From positions 3,636,001-3,700,000 of the forward strand of contig NZ_CP047135.1 in NCBI RefSeq assembly GCF_009832905.1: a stretch of DNA of 64,000 nt, read 5' to 3'. The position numbers were made by a program, and so were the translations under genes. Below, one piece after another: positions 45,401-53,987 of this stretch. The first letter of the stretch is position 1; the number at the start of each line of letters is the position of its first letter. The stretch comes from Stenotrophomonas sp. 364 (GTDB lineage: Bacteria > Pseudomonadota > Gammaproteobacteria > Xanthomonadales > Xanthomonadaceae). The notes below the pieces were generated by a model. That model was not told the DNA's origin. It ran no database searches and saw only the letters and a program-made list of their open reading frames with translations.

Positions 45401-46588
45401 ATGAGCCCCCCTACCCCCACGGCAGGCTACAGCCGCCGCAGCCAAGAAATCGAACCCTTCCACGTGATGTCGCTGCTGGCCCGCGCGCAGGCGCTGGAGC
45501 AGGCCGGGCATGACGTGATCCATCTGGAAATCGGCGAGCCGGACTTCACCACCGCCGCACCGATCGTGCAGGCCGGCCAGGCGGCCCTGGCCGCCGGCCA
45601 CACCCGCTACACCGCCGCGCGCGGGCTGCCCGCGCTGCGCGAGGCCATCGCCGGGTTTTACCAGCAGCGTTACCAGCTGCAGATCGATCCCGAGCGCATC
45701 CTGGTCACGCCCGGCGGCTCGGGCGCGCTGCTGCTGGCCAGCAGCCTCCTCGTCGACCCGGCCAAGCACTGGCTGTTGGCCGACCCCGGCTACCCGTGCA
45801 ACCGCCACTTCCTGCGCCTGGTCGAAGGCGCCGCGCAACTGGTGCCGGTGGGTCCGCAGACGGCCTACCAGCTCACCCCCGCGCTGATCGAGCGGCACTG
45901 GAACGCGGCCAGCGTGGGCGCGCTGGTGGCCTCGCCAGCCAACCCGACCGGCACGGTGCTCTCGGCGCCGCAGCTGGCCGGGTTGTCGCAGGCGCTGAAG
46001 GCGCGCGGGGGCCACCTGGTGGTGGATGAGATCTACCACGGCCTGACCTACGGCATGGACGCGGCCAGCGTGCTGCAGGTGGACGACGAGGCCTTCGTGC
46101 TCAACAGCTTCTCCAAGTACTACGGCATGACCGGTTGGCGGCTGGGCTGGCTGGTCGCCCCACCACAGGCGGTGCCGGACCTGGAGAAGCTGGCGCAGAA
46201 CCTGTACATCAGCGCCTCCAGCATTGCCCAGCATGCCGCCCTGGCCTGCTTCACCCCGGAAAGCATGGCCATCTTCGAACACCGCCGCGCGGCCTTCCGC
46301 GAGCGCCGCGACTACCTGCTGCCGGCGCTGCGCGCCCTGGGCTTCCGCATCGAGGTGGAGCCCGAAGGCGCCTTCTACCTCTACTGCGACGTCAGCGCGT
46401 TCACCGATGACGCGCAGGCGTTCTGCGCGCACTTCCTGGAAACCCAGCACGTGGCCTTTACGCCGGGGCTGGATTTCGGACACTACCGCGCCAACGCGCA
46501 CGTGCGACTGGCCTACACACAGGAAGTACCGCGCCTGGAAGAAGCGGTGGCTCGGATTGCGCGCGGGCTGGAGACGTGGGTGAGGTGA
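45401..46588 (+). CDS. Class I/II PLP aminotransferase
   Basis: A 395-residue fold-type I aminotransferase resembling aspartate/aromatic aminotransferases. The PLP Lys239 lies in NSFSKYYGMTGWRLGW, with Asn181 (PANPTG), Asp209 (VVDEIYHG) and the C-terminal substrate Arg region VRLAYT. The start at 45401 is chosen by alignment (MSPPTPTAGYSRRSQEIEPFHVM). It is divergent from the oligopeptidase gene with 113 bases between. The exact amino donor cannot be inferred. Confidence 0.9.
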   Translation: MSPPTPTAGYSRRSQEIEPFHVMSLLARAQALEQAGHDVIHLEIGEPDFTTAAPIVQAGQAALAAGHTRYTAARGLPALREAIAGFYQQRYQLQIDPERILVTPGGSGALLLASSLLVDPAKHWLLADPGYPCNRHFLRLVEGAAQLVPVGPQTAYQLTPALIERHWNAASVGALVASPANPTGTVLSAPQLAGLSQALKARGGHLVVDEIYHGLTYGMDAASVLQVDDEAFVLNSFSKYYGMTGWRLGWLVAPPQAVPDLEKLAQNLYISASSIAQHAALACFTPESMAIFEHRRAAFRERRDYLLPALRALGFRIEVEPEGAFYLYCDVSAFTDDAQAFCAHFLETQHVAFTPGLDFGHYRANAHVRLAYTQEVPRLEEAVARIARGLETWVR

Positions 46589-46629
46589 GGCGGTAGAAGC
46601 TTCAAAAGCTGCCTCGACTGCGGACGGTA

Positions 46630-47055
46630 GGGCTGGGTGGGGGTGTGTGGGTTCGCGGGGCACGCCGCAAGTACGTCCGTGTAGGCTCGTGCGCCGCATC
46701 CATGCGGCGCAACGGCCCCGTGAACCCACACACCCCCACCCCAGACAGTTGGCCGGTGCCCATGGAACAGCAACGCAACGCGGTAGAGCCGACCGTTGGT
46801 CGGCTGCTTCGCTGCTTTGCTGCGTTGCTTTCCGATGTCCGTTGCGAACCAGCGAACTGTCAGGGGTGGGCACGGGTGGGTTGGCGGTACCGTTGGGCGC
46901 CATGGGTCCGGCGCATGCGCCGGACGGGTTGGGCAGGACGCCCAACCCCGGTCTTGCCGTTTGTGCGGGACTGCACAAACGAGCAAGGCGCCCACGAGCC
47001 TCCATGCATGGATTCACGGCGTGTCCTGCCAACCCACCCGTGCCCGCCCCAGCCA
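46630..47055. repeat. Composite palindrome: second head-to-head pair
   Basis: The left element (46635-46741) has outer arms matching at 26 of 27 and an inner hairpin GCGCCGCAT-CC-ATGCGGCGC. The right element (46863-47050) has outer arms matching at 25 of 28 and the inner GGGCGCC/GGCGCCC stem, whose apex is replaced by three extra hairpins. The elements face each other and are joined by CCCACCCCAGACAGTT and its near-complement at 46854-46870, giving a nested inverted repeat of about 415 bp. It lies between the convergent aminotransferase and prolyl oligopeptidase genes. Nothing coding is visible in 46589-47293; a SMAG copy occupies the centre and a terminator follows. Confidence 0.88.
46783..46805 (+). 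repeat. SMAG repeat inside the composite palindrome
   Basis: GTAGAGCCGACC-GTT-GGTCGGC sits in the centre of the large inverted repeat, suggesting insertion or capture of a SMAG unit. Confidence 0.9.
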
Positions 47056-47141
47056 GCAGACGCACGGACCCGCCGCCGTTGCAGTTGATCTGCAGTTGCG
47101 GTTGCCTTCCGCCTTGAAAACCCGCCGAAGGCGAAACAACC

Positions 47142-47172
47142 AAAAAAAACGCCACGCATTGCTGCGTGGCGC
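47142..47172 (-). terminator. Rho-independent terminator of the prolyl oligopeptidase gene
   Basis: On the minus strand the stem CGCCACGCA-GCAA-TGCGTGGCG is followed by eight T, about 120 bases past the stop codon. Confidence 0.88.
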
Positions 47173-47274
47173 TGAAACTGGGGTGGAGCCAACCTGACGC
47201 CCCACCACCCGGAGGCGGACCGAAGATGCCTTCGGTATTTTCATGCGGCTACCGGGCCGATGGGCCATCCCAGC

Positions 47275-47297
47275 AGTCGAGCAACGCTCGACTCTAC
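47275..47297 (-). repeat. SMAG-type palindrome at the 3' end of the S9 peptidase gene
   Basis: AGTCGAGC-AAC-GCTCGACT followed by CTAC. On the minus strand it reads GTAG then the hairpin, and its TAG (47296-47294) is the stop codon of the gene. Confidence 0.85.
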
Positions 47298-49387
47298 CGC
47301 AACTGCTCCCACAGGAAGCTGTAGGCCAATGCCGACATGTGCGCGGCCTGCGCATTGTTGGCCGCGCCGCCGTGCCCGCCTTCGATATTCTCGTAGTAGG
47401 TCACGTCCTTGCCGGCGTCGATCATCTTCGCAGCCATCTTCCGAGCATGGCCCGGATGCACCCGATCGTCACGCGTGGATGTCGTGAACAGCACCGGCGG
47501 GTAGGTCTTCTTCGCATCAAACAGGTGGTACGGCGAGAAGGTCTTGATGAACTCCCAATCGGCCGTGTCCGGGTTGCCGTATTCGGCCATCCAGGATGCG
47601 CCGGCCAACAGGTGGCTGTAGCGCTTCATGTCCAGCAGCGGCACCTGCACCACCACCGCCCCGAACAGCTCCGGGTACTGGGTGAGCATGTTGCCGGTGA
47701 GCAGGCCACCGTTGCTGCCGCCCTGCACGCCCAGGTGCTTGGCCGAGGTGATCTTGCGGCTGACCAGATCGCGGGCCACCGCCGCCATATCCTCATAGGC
47801 CTTGTGGCGGTTCTGCTTCAGCGCCGCCTGGTGCCAGCGCGGGCCGTACTCGCCACCGCCACGGATGTTGGCGACCACGTACACGCCGCCCTTCTCCAGC
47901 CAGGCGCGGCCCATGCCACCGGAGTAGCTCGGGGTCAGCGAGATCTCGAAGCCACCGTAGCCGTACAGCAGGGTCGGGTTGGAACCATCCCGCTTCATGT
48001 CCTTGGCATGCACCACGAAGTACGGCACGCGGGTGCCGTCCTTGCTGGTGGCGAAGTGCTGCTCGATCACCTTGCCCTCGGCATCGAAGAAGGCCGGCAT
48101 GGTCTTGAGCACTTCCGGCTGCTTGCCGATCTCGGCAATGGCCAGCGTGGTCGGGGTGAGGTAATCGGTGACGGTCATCCACACCGCGTCGCTGTCATCG
48201 GCATCCACCGCACCTACGGCCACGGTGCCGAACGACGGCGCGCCGGTGAAGTCGCTCTTCTTCCAGCCGCTGTCGGTCGGGGTGAGTACGCTCAGGCGGC
48301 TCTTCACGTCGTCCAGCACGTTGAGCACCAGGTGGTTCTTCGTCCAGCTGCTGCCGGCCAGCGAGGTGGTCGCGGTGGGCGCGAACAGTACCTCGAAGTC
48401 ACGCTTGCCGGCCAGGTAGTCGTCCAGCTTGGTGACCAGCAGCGAACCGGCGGTGTAGGTCTTGCCGCCCACCGTCCACGCATCGCGCAGCTCCAGGGTC
48501 AGCCACTGCTTGCGCAGACCCTTCTCGGCCGAGTTCGGCGCGTCGATCTTGGTCAGCGTGCCATCGTCGGCGCGCAGGTAGACCTCGTTGTTGTAGAAGG
48601 CCAACGTGCGGCTGACCAGGTTGCGCTCGTAGCCGGGTGTGTCGTCGTGCATGGCCGCGATGTACATGTCTTCGGGCTTGCCTTCGTACACCACGCTGGC
48701 ACTCGCCATCGGCGTGCCGCGCTTCCACAGTTTGGCCACGCGCGGGTAGCCCGAGGTGGTCATCGTGCCGGTGCCGAAATCGGTGTAGACAAACACCGTG
48801 TCGCGGTCGATCCAGTTCAGCCCGCCCTTGGATTCGGGGCGGAAGAAACCGTCCTTGATCCATGTCTTGTTGGCCAGGTCGAATTCACGGGTGACATCGG
48901 CGTCGGCGCCGCCGCGCGACAGCGCGATCAGGCAACGCGAATAATCCGGGCGCAGGCAGTCAGCGCCGTGCCAGACCCAGTTCTCACCCTCGGCCTTGTT
49001 CAGGGCATCCAGGTCGAGCACGGTTTCCCAGGTCGGCGAGGCCTTGCGGTACTCGGCCAGCGTGGTGCGGCGCCACAGGCCGCGCTCGTGCTGCTTGTCC
49101 TTCCAGAAGTTGTAGTAGTAGTCACCGATCTTCTGCACGCCGGGAATCTTGGCGTCCGAATCGAGCACCTCGCGGATGCTGGCTTCCATCTGCTTGAAGG
49201 CCGGGGTCTGGGCCAGGCGGCCTTCCGACTTGGCGTTCTGCTGCTTGACCCAGTCCAGCGACTTCTCGCCGGTCACATCTTCGAGCCACGCGTACGGGTC
49301 GGCGGGGGTTTCAGCAGCCATGGCAGTACCTACCGCACCGGCGGTGATCAGGCCTGCCATCAGGCAGGCGGAAGCGATTTTGGACAT
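47294..49387 (-). CDS. Exported prolyl oligopeptidase-family S9 peptidase
   Basis: A 697-residue enzyme with signal peptide MSKIASACLMAGLITAGAVG-TAMA, a propeller domain (about 90-430) and a hydrolase domain with Ser558 (GGSNGG), Asp640/641 (STRDDRVHP) and His672 (GGHGG). GGSNGG and the NIRGGGEYGPRWHQA block point to prolyl endopeptidase-type specificity. GGAG five bases before the ATG at 49387 sets the start; the frame stays open far upstream but only by chance. Together with the neighbouring oligopeptidase B-like gene it suggests periplasmic peptide scavenging. Confidence 0.93.
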   Translation of the reverse strand: MSKIASACLMAGLITAGAVGTAMAAETPADPYAWLEDVTGEKSLDWVKQQNAKSEGRLAQTPAFKQMEASIREVLDSDAKIPGVQKIGDYYYNFWKDKQHERGLWRRTTLAEYRKASPTWETVLDLDALNKAEGENWVWHGADCLRPDYSRCLIALSRGGADADVTREFDLANKTWIKDGFFRPESKGGLNWIDRDTVFVYTDFGTGTMTTSGYPRVAKLWKRGTPMASASVVYEGKPEDMYIAAMHDDTPGYERNLVSRTLAFYNNEVYLRADDGTLTKIDAPNSAEKGLRKQWLTLELRDAWTVGGKTYTAGSLLVTKLDDYLAGKRDFEVLFAPTATTSLAGSSWTKNHLVLNVLDDVKSRLSVLTPTDSGWKKSDFTGAPSFGTVAVGAVDADDSDAVWMTVTDYLTPTTLAIAEIGKQPEVLKTMPAFFDAEGKVIEQHFATSKDGTRVPYFVVHAKDMKRDGSNPTLLYGYGGFEISLTPSYSGGMGRAWLEKGGVYVVANIRGGGEYGPRWHQAALKQNRHKAYEDMAAVARDLVSRKITSAKHLGVQGGSNGGLLTGNMLTQYPELFGAVVVQVPLLDMKRYSHLLAGASWMAEYGNPDTADWEFIKTFSPYHLFDAKKTYPPVLFTTSTRDDRVHPGHARKMAAKMIDAGKDVTYYENIEGGHGGAANNAQAAHMSALAYSFLWEQLR

Positions 49388-49421
49388 TGCAGCTCCAGGC
49401 GGACATAAGCTCCGGACGCTA

Positions 49422-49778
49422 TCACACCGCCCGGCCGGGGCTCCCGTGTCGAAGGTCAGGGCGCGCGACCCGGGCCGGAACGCGGGTGCGGCGGCGGGCC
49501 TGCGGGCCACGGCGACGGCCACTGCGGCGGCGCAGCAGTGCCTTCGGCAGGCGGAACCGGTACAGGCTCCACCAGGCCAGCCACGGCATGCCCACCAGCC
49601 ACAGGGGCAGCCAGCCCAGCCATTCGCTGCTGCCGCGGGCCGCCGGCCACACCAGCACCAAGGCCAGCCCGGCCAGGGCGGCCTGCCGGACTCCGCGCAG
49701 TACCTGCGGATCGGGCGCGCTGGCCGGGGGCGCGGACGCCTGTGAACGCGGGGAATGACGCGACGACGACAAGGGCAT
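49422..49778 (-). CDS. Small hypothetical membrane protein
   Basis: A 118-residue protein with two membrane segments (about 30-48 and 52-72: LAGLALVLVWPAARG, WLGWLPLWLVGMPWLAWW) and a basic Arg-rich tail. GGAGTCATGTC precedes the ATG. It lies 34 bases upstream of the oligopeptidase start on the same strand. I recognise no family; composition and hydrophobic pattern make it more likely real than not. Confidence 0.6.
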   Translation of the reverse strand: MPLSSSRHSPRSQASAPPASAPDPQVLRGVRQAALAGLALVLVWPAARGSSEWLGWLPLWLVGMPWLAWWSLYRFRLPKALLRRRSGRRRGPQARRRTRVPARVARPDLRHGSPGRAV

Positions 49779-49939
49779 GACATGACTCCGTGCGAAAGTG
49801 ATGCGTCACCTTGCCGTGCCACCATCTCACCGGCTGCGACCTGTTGCCGCAACCGGCACGGCAAGCGTGAACGCCACCATTGACGTTCTCCGCCGTCCCA
49901 CCCACCATGCCCGTGCCAGCCACTGGAGCCTTCTGCCGC

Positions 49940-50545
49940 ATGTCTCTGAACCGCCCGCTTCGCGCTGTCCTGTTGCTGTCGACGCTGTCGCTGCTGTCCG
50001 CCTGCGCCTTCCGCCACGAGGCCAAGCCGAGCCCGGCACCGCTGGCCACCGAAGTGACGGGCGCGCCCATCGACCTGCAGAAGTTCATGGGCACCTGGTA
50101 TGTCATAGGCCGGGTGCCCAACCCGATCGAACGCGGCCATGTGGCCAGCGTCAACGAGTTCAGCCTGCGCGGCGACCAGAAGGTGTCCATCACCTATCGA
50201 TACCGCAACGGGTTCTCCGAACCGCTCCAGCAGCTGACCGTGCGCGCCTCGGTGGACGAGGAGAGCGGCAACCACAACTGGCGCACCTGGTTCTACAAGA
50301 TCGTGCCGACGCACACCCGCGTGCTGGAAGTAGCGCCGGACTATTCGTGGGCGATGCTGGGCTATCCCGGCCGCGAGATGGCCTGGATCTTCGCGCGCCA
50401 GCCGGACATGGACAAAGAGCTCTACAAGGAACTGGCCACTCGCCTGCGCGACGAGTACGGGGTCAACACCGACAAGCTCAAGCGCGTGCCGCAGCATCCC
50501 GAGCAGGTGGACCGGCTGGGGTATGAGGTGCCGAACGTGCGGTAA
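49940..50545 (+). CDS. blc: Bacterial lipocalin (Blc type)
   Basis: A 201-residue outer-membrane lipoprotein with lipobox L-S-A-C (Cys22) and the lipocalin signature FMGTWYVIGRVPNPIERG. Later blocks (NWRTWFYKIVPTHTRVLEVAPDYSWAMLGYPGR, AWIFARQP) match Blc, which binds lysophospholipids. The start at 49940 is supported by the signal peptide and a GGAG upstream. It is convergent with metI. Confidence 0.92.
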   Translation: MSLNRPLRAVLLLSTLSLLSACAFRHEAKPSPAPLATEVTGAPIDLQKFMGTWYVIGRVPNPIERGHVASVNEFSLRGDQKVSITYRYRNGFSEPLQQLTVRASVDEESGNHNWRTWFYKIVPTHTRVLEVAPDYSWAMLGYPGREMAWIFARQPDMDKELYKELATRLRDEYGVNTDKLKRVPQHPEQVDRLGYEVPNVR

Positions 50546-50552
50546 GCGTGGT

Positions 50553-50577
50553 GTACCGACCAACGGTCGGTACCTAC
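50553..50577 (-). repeat. SMAG-type palindrome
   Basis: GTACCGACC-AAC-GGTCGGTAC followed by CTAC, between the convergent blc and metI genes and only 3 bases beyond the metI stop. Confidence 0.85.
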
Positions 50578-50580
50578 CGG

Positions 50581-51270
50581 TCATTTCCGGCTGTAGTGCG
50601 AGACCAGCCAGTCGCCCAGCATCTGCAGGATCTGCACCAGCACCAGCAGCAGCACCACGGTGACCAGGGCCACGTCGGTGTGCGAGCGCTGGTAGCCGTC
50701 GCGGAAGGCCAAATCGCCCAGGCCGCCGGAACCGATGGCACCGCCCATCGCGGTGAAGCCGATCAGCGCAATCACCGTGACCGTGGCACCGGCGATCAGA
50801 CCCGGCCGCGCTTCGGGCAGCAACACCCGGGTGACCAGCTGCCAGGTGGTGGCACCCATCGACTGGCTGGCTTCGATCACACCCCGGTCCACTTCGCGCA
50901 GCGCGGTTTCCACCAGCCGCGCGTAGAACGGCGCCGCGCCGATCACCAGCGGCACGATCGCACCCCGCACGCCCAGGGAGGTGCCCATCATCCACAAGGT
51001 GAGCGGGATCAGCACGATCATCAGGATGATGAAAGGCACCGACCGCAGCAGGTTCACCAGCACCGCCAGCGCGCCGTACAGCACCGGCTTGCGGTGCAGC
51101 TGCGGCGAGCCGGTCAGGAACAGCAGCACGCCCAGCGGCAGGCCGATCAGCAGGGTCAGCGGCAGCGAGCCACCGAGCATCAACAGGGTATCCAGCGTGG
51201 CCTGGCCGATGTCGGCCCACTTGCCCGCGTCGAGGTGGCGGAAGAAACCGCCTGCGGTAGCCAGGATCAT
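50581..51270 (-). CDS. metI: Methionine ABC transporter permease
   Basis: A 229-residue permease with five membrane segments and the EAA-type loop [26 protein letters not shown], typical of MetI. It works with MetN for D/L-methionine uptake. The start overlaps the metN stop by four bases. The substrate-binding protein metQ, which normally follows, is absent from both sides. Confidence 0.93.
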   Translation of the reverse strand: MILATAGGFFRHLDAGKWADIGQATLDTLLMLGGSLPLTLLIGLPLGVLLFLTGSPQLHRKPVLYGALAVLVNLLRSVPFIILMIVLIPLTLWMMGTSLGVRGAIVPLVIGAAPFYARLVETALREVDRGVIEASQSMGATTWQLVTRVLLPEARPGLIAGATVTVIALIGFTAMGGAIGSGGLGDLAFRDGYQRSHTDVALVTVVLLLVLVQILQMLGDWLVSHYSRK

Positions 51271-52274
51271 CGACGCAGCTCCTCAAGGTGGACACCGGCG
51301 GCCACGAAGCCGGCCTGCGCGGCCTGCACGTCGCCGCCCACCAGCGAGACCGTCAGCTGGCCGTAGGGGGTGTCCTTGATCCGGTCGATACGGCCGGACA
51401 GAATGTTGTAGTCCACGCCGGTTTCGCGCGCGATGCGGCCCAGCAGCGGTTCGTAGGTGTCGGCGCCGAGGAAGGTCAGGCGCACGATGCGCCCGGCGAC
51501 CGCCTCGAAATCCTTGTGCAGTTCGCCCTCGTCCACCTGCTCCGATTCGCTCACGAAGCGGCGCGTGGTCGGGTGCTGCGGGTGCAGGAACACCTCGGTG
51601 ACCGGGCCGGTTTCCACCAGGTGGCCGGCATCGAGCACGGCCACGCGGTCGCAGACCCGGCGGATCACGTCCATCTCGTGGGTGATCAGCACGATGGTCA
51701 GGCCAAGTTCGCGGTTGATCCTGCCCAGCAGCTTCAATACCGAGGCGGTGGTCTGCGGGTCCAGCGCGCTGGTGGCCTCGTCGCACAGCAGGATCTGCGG
51801 GCGGGTGGCCAGGGCGCGGGCGATACCGACGCGCTGCTTCTGGCCACCGGACAGCTGCGCCGGGTACTTGGTCGCGTGTGCTTCCAGGCCCACGGTATGC
51901 AGCAGTTCGTCCACGCGCGCGTCGATCTCGGCGCGCGGGGTGCCGGCCAGCTCCAGCGGGAAGGCGACGTTGGCCGCCACCGTGCGCGAGGACAGCAGGT
52001 TGAAGTGCTGGAAGATCATGCCAATCTTCCGGCGCAGCGCGCGCAGGCCGTCGGCATCGAGCGCGGTCACGTCTTCGCCGCCGATCAGCAGGCGGCCGCC
52101 GGTGGGCTCCTCGAGCCGGTTGATCAGGCGGATCAGGGTCGACTTGCCTGCCCCGGAGTGGCCGATGATGCCGAATACCTCGCCGGCCTCGATGGTCAGG
52201 TCCAGCGGCTGCAGCGCGGCGATCGCGCGGCCGCCGACGGCATAGGATTTGTGCAGGCGCTGGAACTCGATCAC
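51267..52274 (-). CDS. metN: Methionine ABC transporter ATPase
   Basis: A 335-residue ABC ATPase: Walker [10 protein letters not shown] (38-46), signature [15 protein letters not shown], Walker [14 protein letters not shown], and a C-terminal NIL/ACT-like domain (about 255-335) that binds methionine and inhibits transport. It is the first gene of metNI. An inverted repeat 78 bases upstream could be its operator. Confidence 0.95.
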   Translation of the reverse strand: MIEFQRLHKSYAVGGRAIAALQPLDLTIEAGEVFGIIGHSGAGKSTLIRLINRLEEPTGGRLLIGGEDVTALDADGLRALRRKIGMIFQHFNLLSSRTVAANVAFPLELAGTPRAEIDARVDELLHTVGLEAHATKYPAQLSGGQKQRVGIARALATRPQILLCDEATSALDPQTTASVLKLLGRINRELGLTIVLITHEMDVIRRVCDRVAVLDAGHLVETGPVTEVFLHPQHPTTRRFVSESEQVDEGELHKDFEAVAGRIVRLTFLGADTYEPLLGRIARETGVDYNILSGRIDRIKDTPYGQLTVSLVGGDVQAAQAGFVAAGVHLEELRR

Positions 52275-52351
52275 TTCGCGGTCAACCGGGCATCGACGGG
52301 AGGGGGCGTGCAGCCTACCAGCGCAGGGCGGCCCTGGCCCGCATGGCTGTG

Positions 52352-52366
52352 CGGAATGATATTCCG
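52352..52366. promoter_or_regulatory. Inverted repeat upstream of metN
   Basis: CGGAAT-GAT-ATTCCG, a perfect 6-3-6 inverted repeat in the 139-base gap between the EamA gene end and the metN start. It could bind a repressor of metNI; the regulator is unknown. Confidence 0.45.
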
Positions 52367-52413
52367 TTTGGTTCTAAGCCGGCGTGATCGGGCCCGCGAC
52401 GGCCCTGCCCGGC

Positions 52414-53310
52414 TCAGGGATGGTCCAGCGGCGCGGGCGCCTGAACCTGGCGGACCCGCTCCCGGTGCAGCAGGTACAGGCCGGAGGCGACAATGATCGC
52501 CGCGCCCAGCCAGGTGAAACGGTCCGGCAGCGCGCCCCAGAACAGCAGGTCCCAGCCGATCACCCAGACCAGCCCGGTGTACTCCAGTGGCGCGATCAGC
52601 GAGGCCTCGCCCAGCTGGAACGCGCGGGTCAGGGCCACCTGCCCCCCGGCCCCGGCCAGGCCCATGCCGGCGATCAGCGCGGCGTGGCCCAGCTGCAGCG
52701 GCTGCCAGTCGGGGAGGGCCAGCAGGCCCGCGCCCACCGCCATGATCACCAGGAACCAGACCACCATCGACTGCGGGGTATCGGTGCGGGTGAGCATGCT
52801 GACCGTGATGGCGGCCACGGCATAGGCGGTGGCGGCCAACAGCACCATCAGGCCCGGCACCGAGATGAAGCCGCCCACACCGGGCCGCAACACCACCAGC
52901 ACCCCGATCAGGCCGATGCCGATGGCGATCCAGCGGCGCGGGCCGACGTGTTCGCCCAGCAGCGGCACCGACAACGCGGCGATCAGCAGCGGGGCCACGA
53001 AGTAGATGGTGTAGGCGGTGGACAGCGGCAGGCTGCGCAGGGCATAGACGAAGCAGCCGATCATCGCCATGCCCAGCGCCCCGCGCAGCAGGTGCAGGGC
53101 CCAGCGTTTGGGCACCAGCGAGCGCGGGCCGGCGGTGGCCAGCACCCAGACCAGCACGAACGGCAGCGAGGCCGCGCCGCGCAGGAAGGTCACCTGCAGG
53201 GTGGGATAGCTGCTGGCGAGCTGCTTCATGCCGGCGTCCATCAGCGAGAAGCAGGCCACGGCCATCAGCATCCAGGCGACGGCGCGGGAGGGGGATTTCT
53301 GGGTGATCAT
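52414..53310 (-). CDS. EamA/DMT-family transporter
   Basis: A 298-residue inner-membrane protein with ten membrane segments as two EamA halves (PTLQVTFLRGAASLPFVLVW in the first, EASLIAPLEYTGLVWVIGWDLLFWG in the second). It is probably a metabolite exporter; the substrate is not predictable. It is divergent from yajQ. Confidence 0.9.
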   Translation of the reverse strand: MITQKSPSRAVAWMLMAVACFSLMDAGMKQLASSYPTLQVTFLRGAASLPFVLVWVLATAGPRSLVPKRWALHLLRGALGMAMIGCFVYALRSLPLSTAYTIYFVAPLLIAALSVPLLGEHVGPRRWIAIGIGLIGVLVVLRPGVGGFISVPGLMVLLAATAYAVAAITVSMLTRTDTPQSMVVWFLVIMAVGAGLLALPDWQPLQLGHAALIAGMGLAGAGGQVALTRAFQLGEASLIAPLEYTGLVWVIGWDLLFWGALPDRFTWLGAAIIVASGLYLLHRERVRQVQAPAPLDHP

Positions 53311-53389
53311 GGCCCATTATCGCCGCGATGGGCGGGCCGTCCATGCCGGGGTGGTTAGAATGACGGCATTCACCCGTTGGAGTTTCCCC

Positions 53390-53872
53390 ATGCCTTCCTT
53401 TGACGTCGTTTCCGAAGTCAACACCCACGAACTGACCAACGCGGTCGACCAGGCCAACCGCGAGCTGTCCACCCGCTTCGACTTCAAGGGCGTGGAGGCC
53501 AAGTTCGTGCTGGAAGACAGCGTGATCAGCCAGTCCGCGCCGAGCGATTTCCAGCTGCAGCAGATGACCGACATCCTGCGTGCGCGCCTGATCGCGCGCG
53601 GCATCGATGTGCGCTGCCTGGAGTTTGGCGACGTCGAGACCAACCTGGCCGGTGCACGCCAGAAGGTGACGGTCAAGCAGGGCATTGAACAGAAGGTCGC
53701 CAAGCAGATCGCGGCGAAGTTGAAGGAAGGCAAGTTGAAGGTGGACAGCCAGATCAACGGCGACAAGCTGCGCGTCAACGGCAAGAAGCGCGACGACCTG
53801 CAGGACGCGATCGCGCTGTTGAAGAAGGAGACCTTCGAGGTCCCGTTGCAGTTCGACAACTTCCGCGATTGA
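53390..53872 (+). CDS. yajQ: YajQ-family nucleotide-binding protein
   Basis: A 160-residue cytosolic protein of two ferredoxin-like domains; MPSFDVVSEVNTHELTNAVDQ and VDSQINGDKLRVNGKKRDDLQ are family hallmarks. A YajQ member in Xanthomonas binds c-di-GMP and affects virulence gene expression, so a signalling role is plausible here. The start at 53390 gives the standard length. Confidence 0.95.
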   Translation: MPSFDVVSEVNTHELTNAVDQANRELSTRFDFKGVEAKFVLEDSVISQSAPSDFQLQQMTDILRARLIARGIDVRCLEFGDVETNLAGARQKVTVKQGIEQKVAKQIAAKLKEGKLKVDSQINGDKLRVNGKKRDDLQDAIALLKKETFEVPLQFDNFRD

Positions 53873-53905
53873 TCGCACGCCGGTCGCCCACGTAACGCCG
53901 GACGG

Positions 53906-53976
53906 TACTGCCGGCCGCTGGCCGGCAACCACGCAAACCCCGAACGCGCACGGATACTGCCGGCCGCTGGCCGGCA
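53906..53976 (+). repeat. Two GCCGGCC palindromes without GTAG head
   Basis: TACTGCCGGCC-GCT-GGCCGGCA occurs at 53906-53927 and again 48 bases later at 53954-53976, preceded by GG(T/A)TAC or GGATAC in place of GTAG. They lie between the convergent yajQ and Fis regulator genes. Confidence 0.75.
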
Positions 53977-53987
53977 ACACCGCGTCC

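Noticed and set aside
46589..47293. Small proteins encoded in the gap between the aminotransferase and S9 peptidase genes
   Set aside because: All frames fall on inverted repeats and hairpins and give low-complexity Arg/Pro-rich translations.
49388..51295. N-terminal extension of the prolyl oligopeptidase frame by about 636 codons
   Set aside because: The family, the signal peptide and a GGAG site place the start at 49387; the extension overlaps metI, metN and blc.
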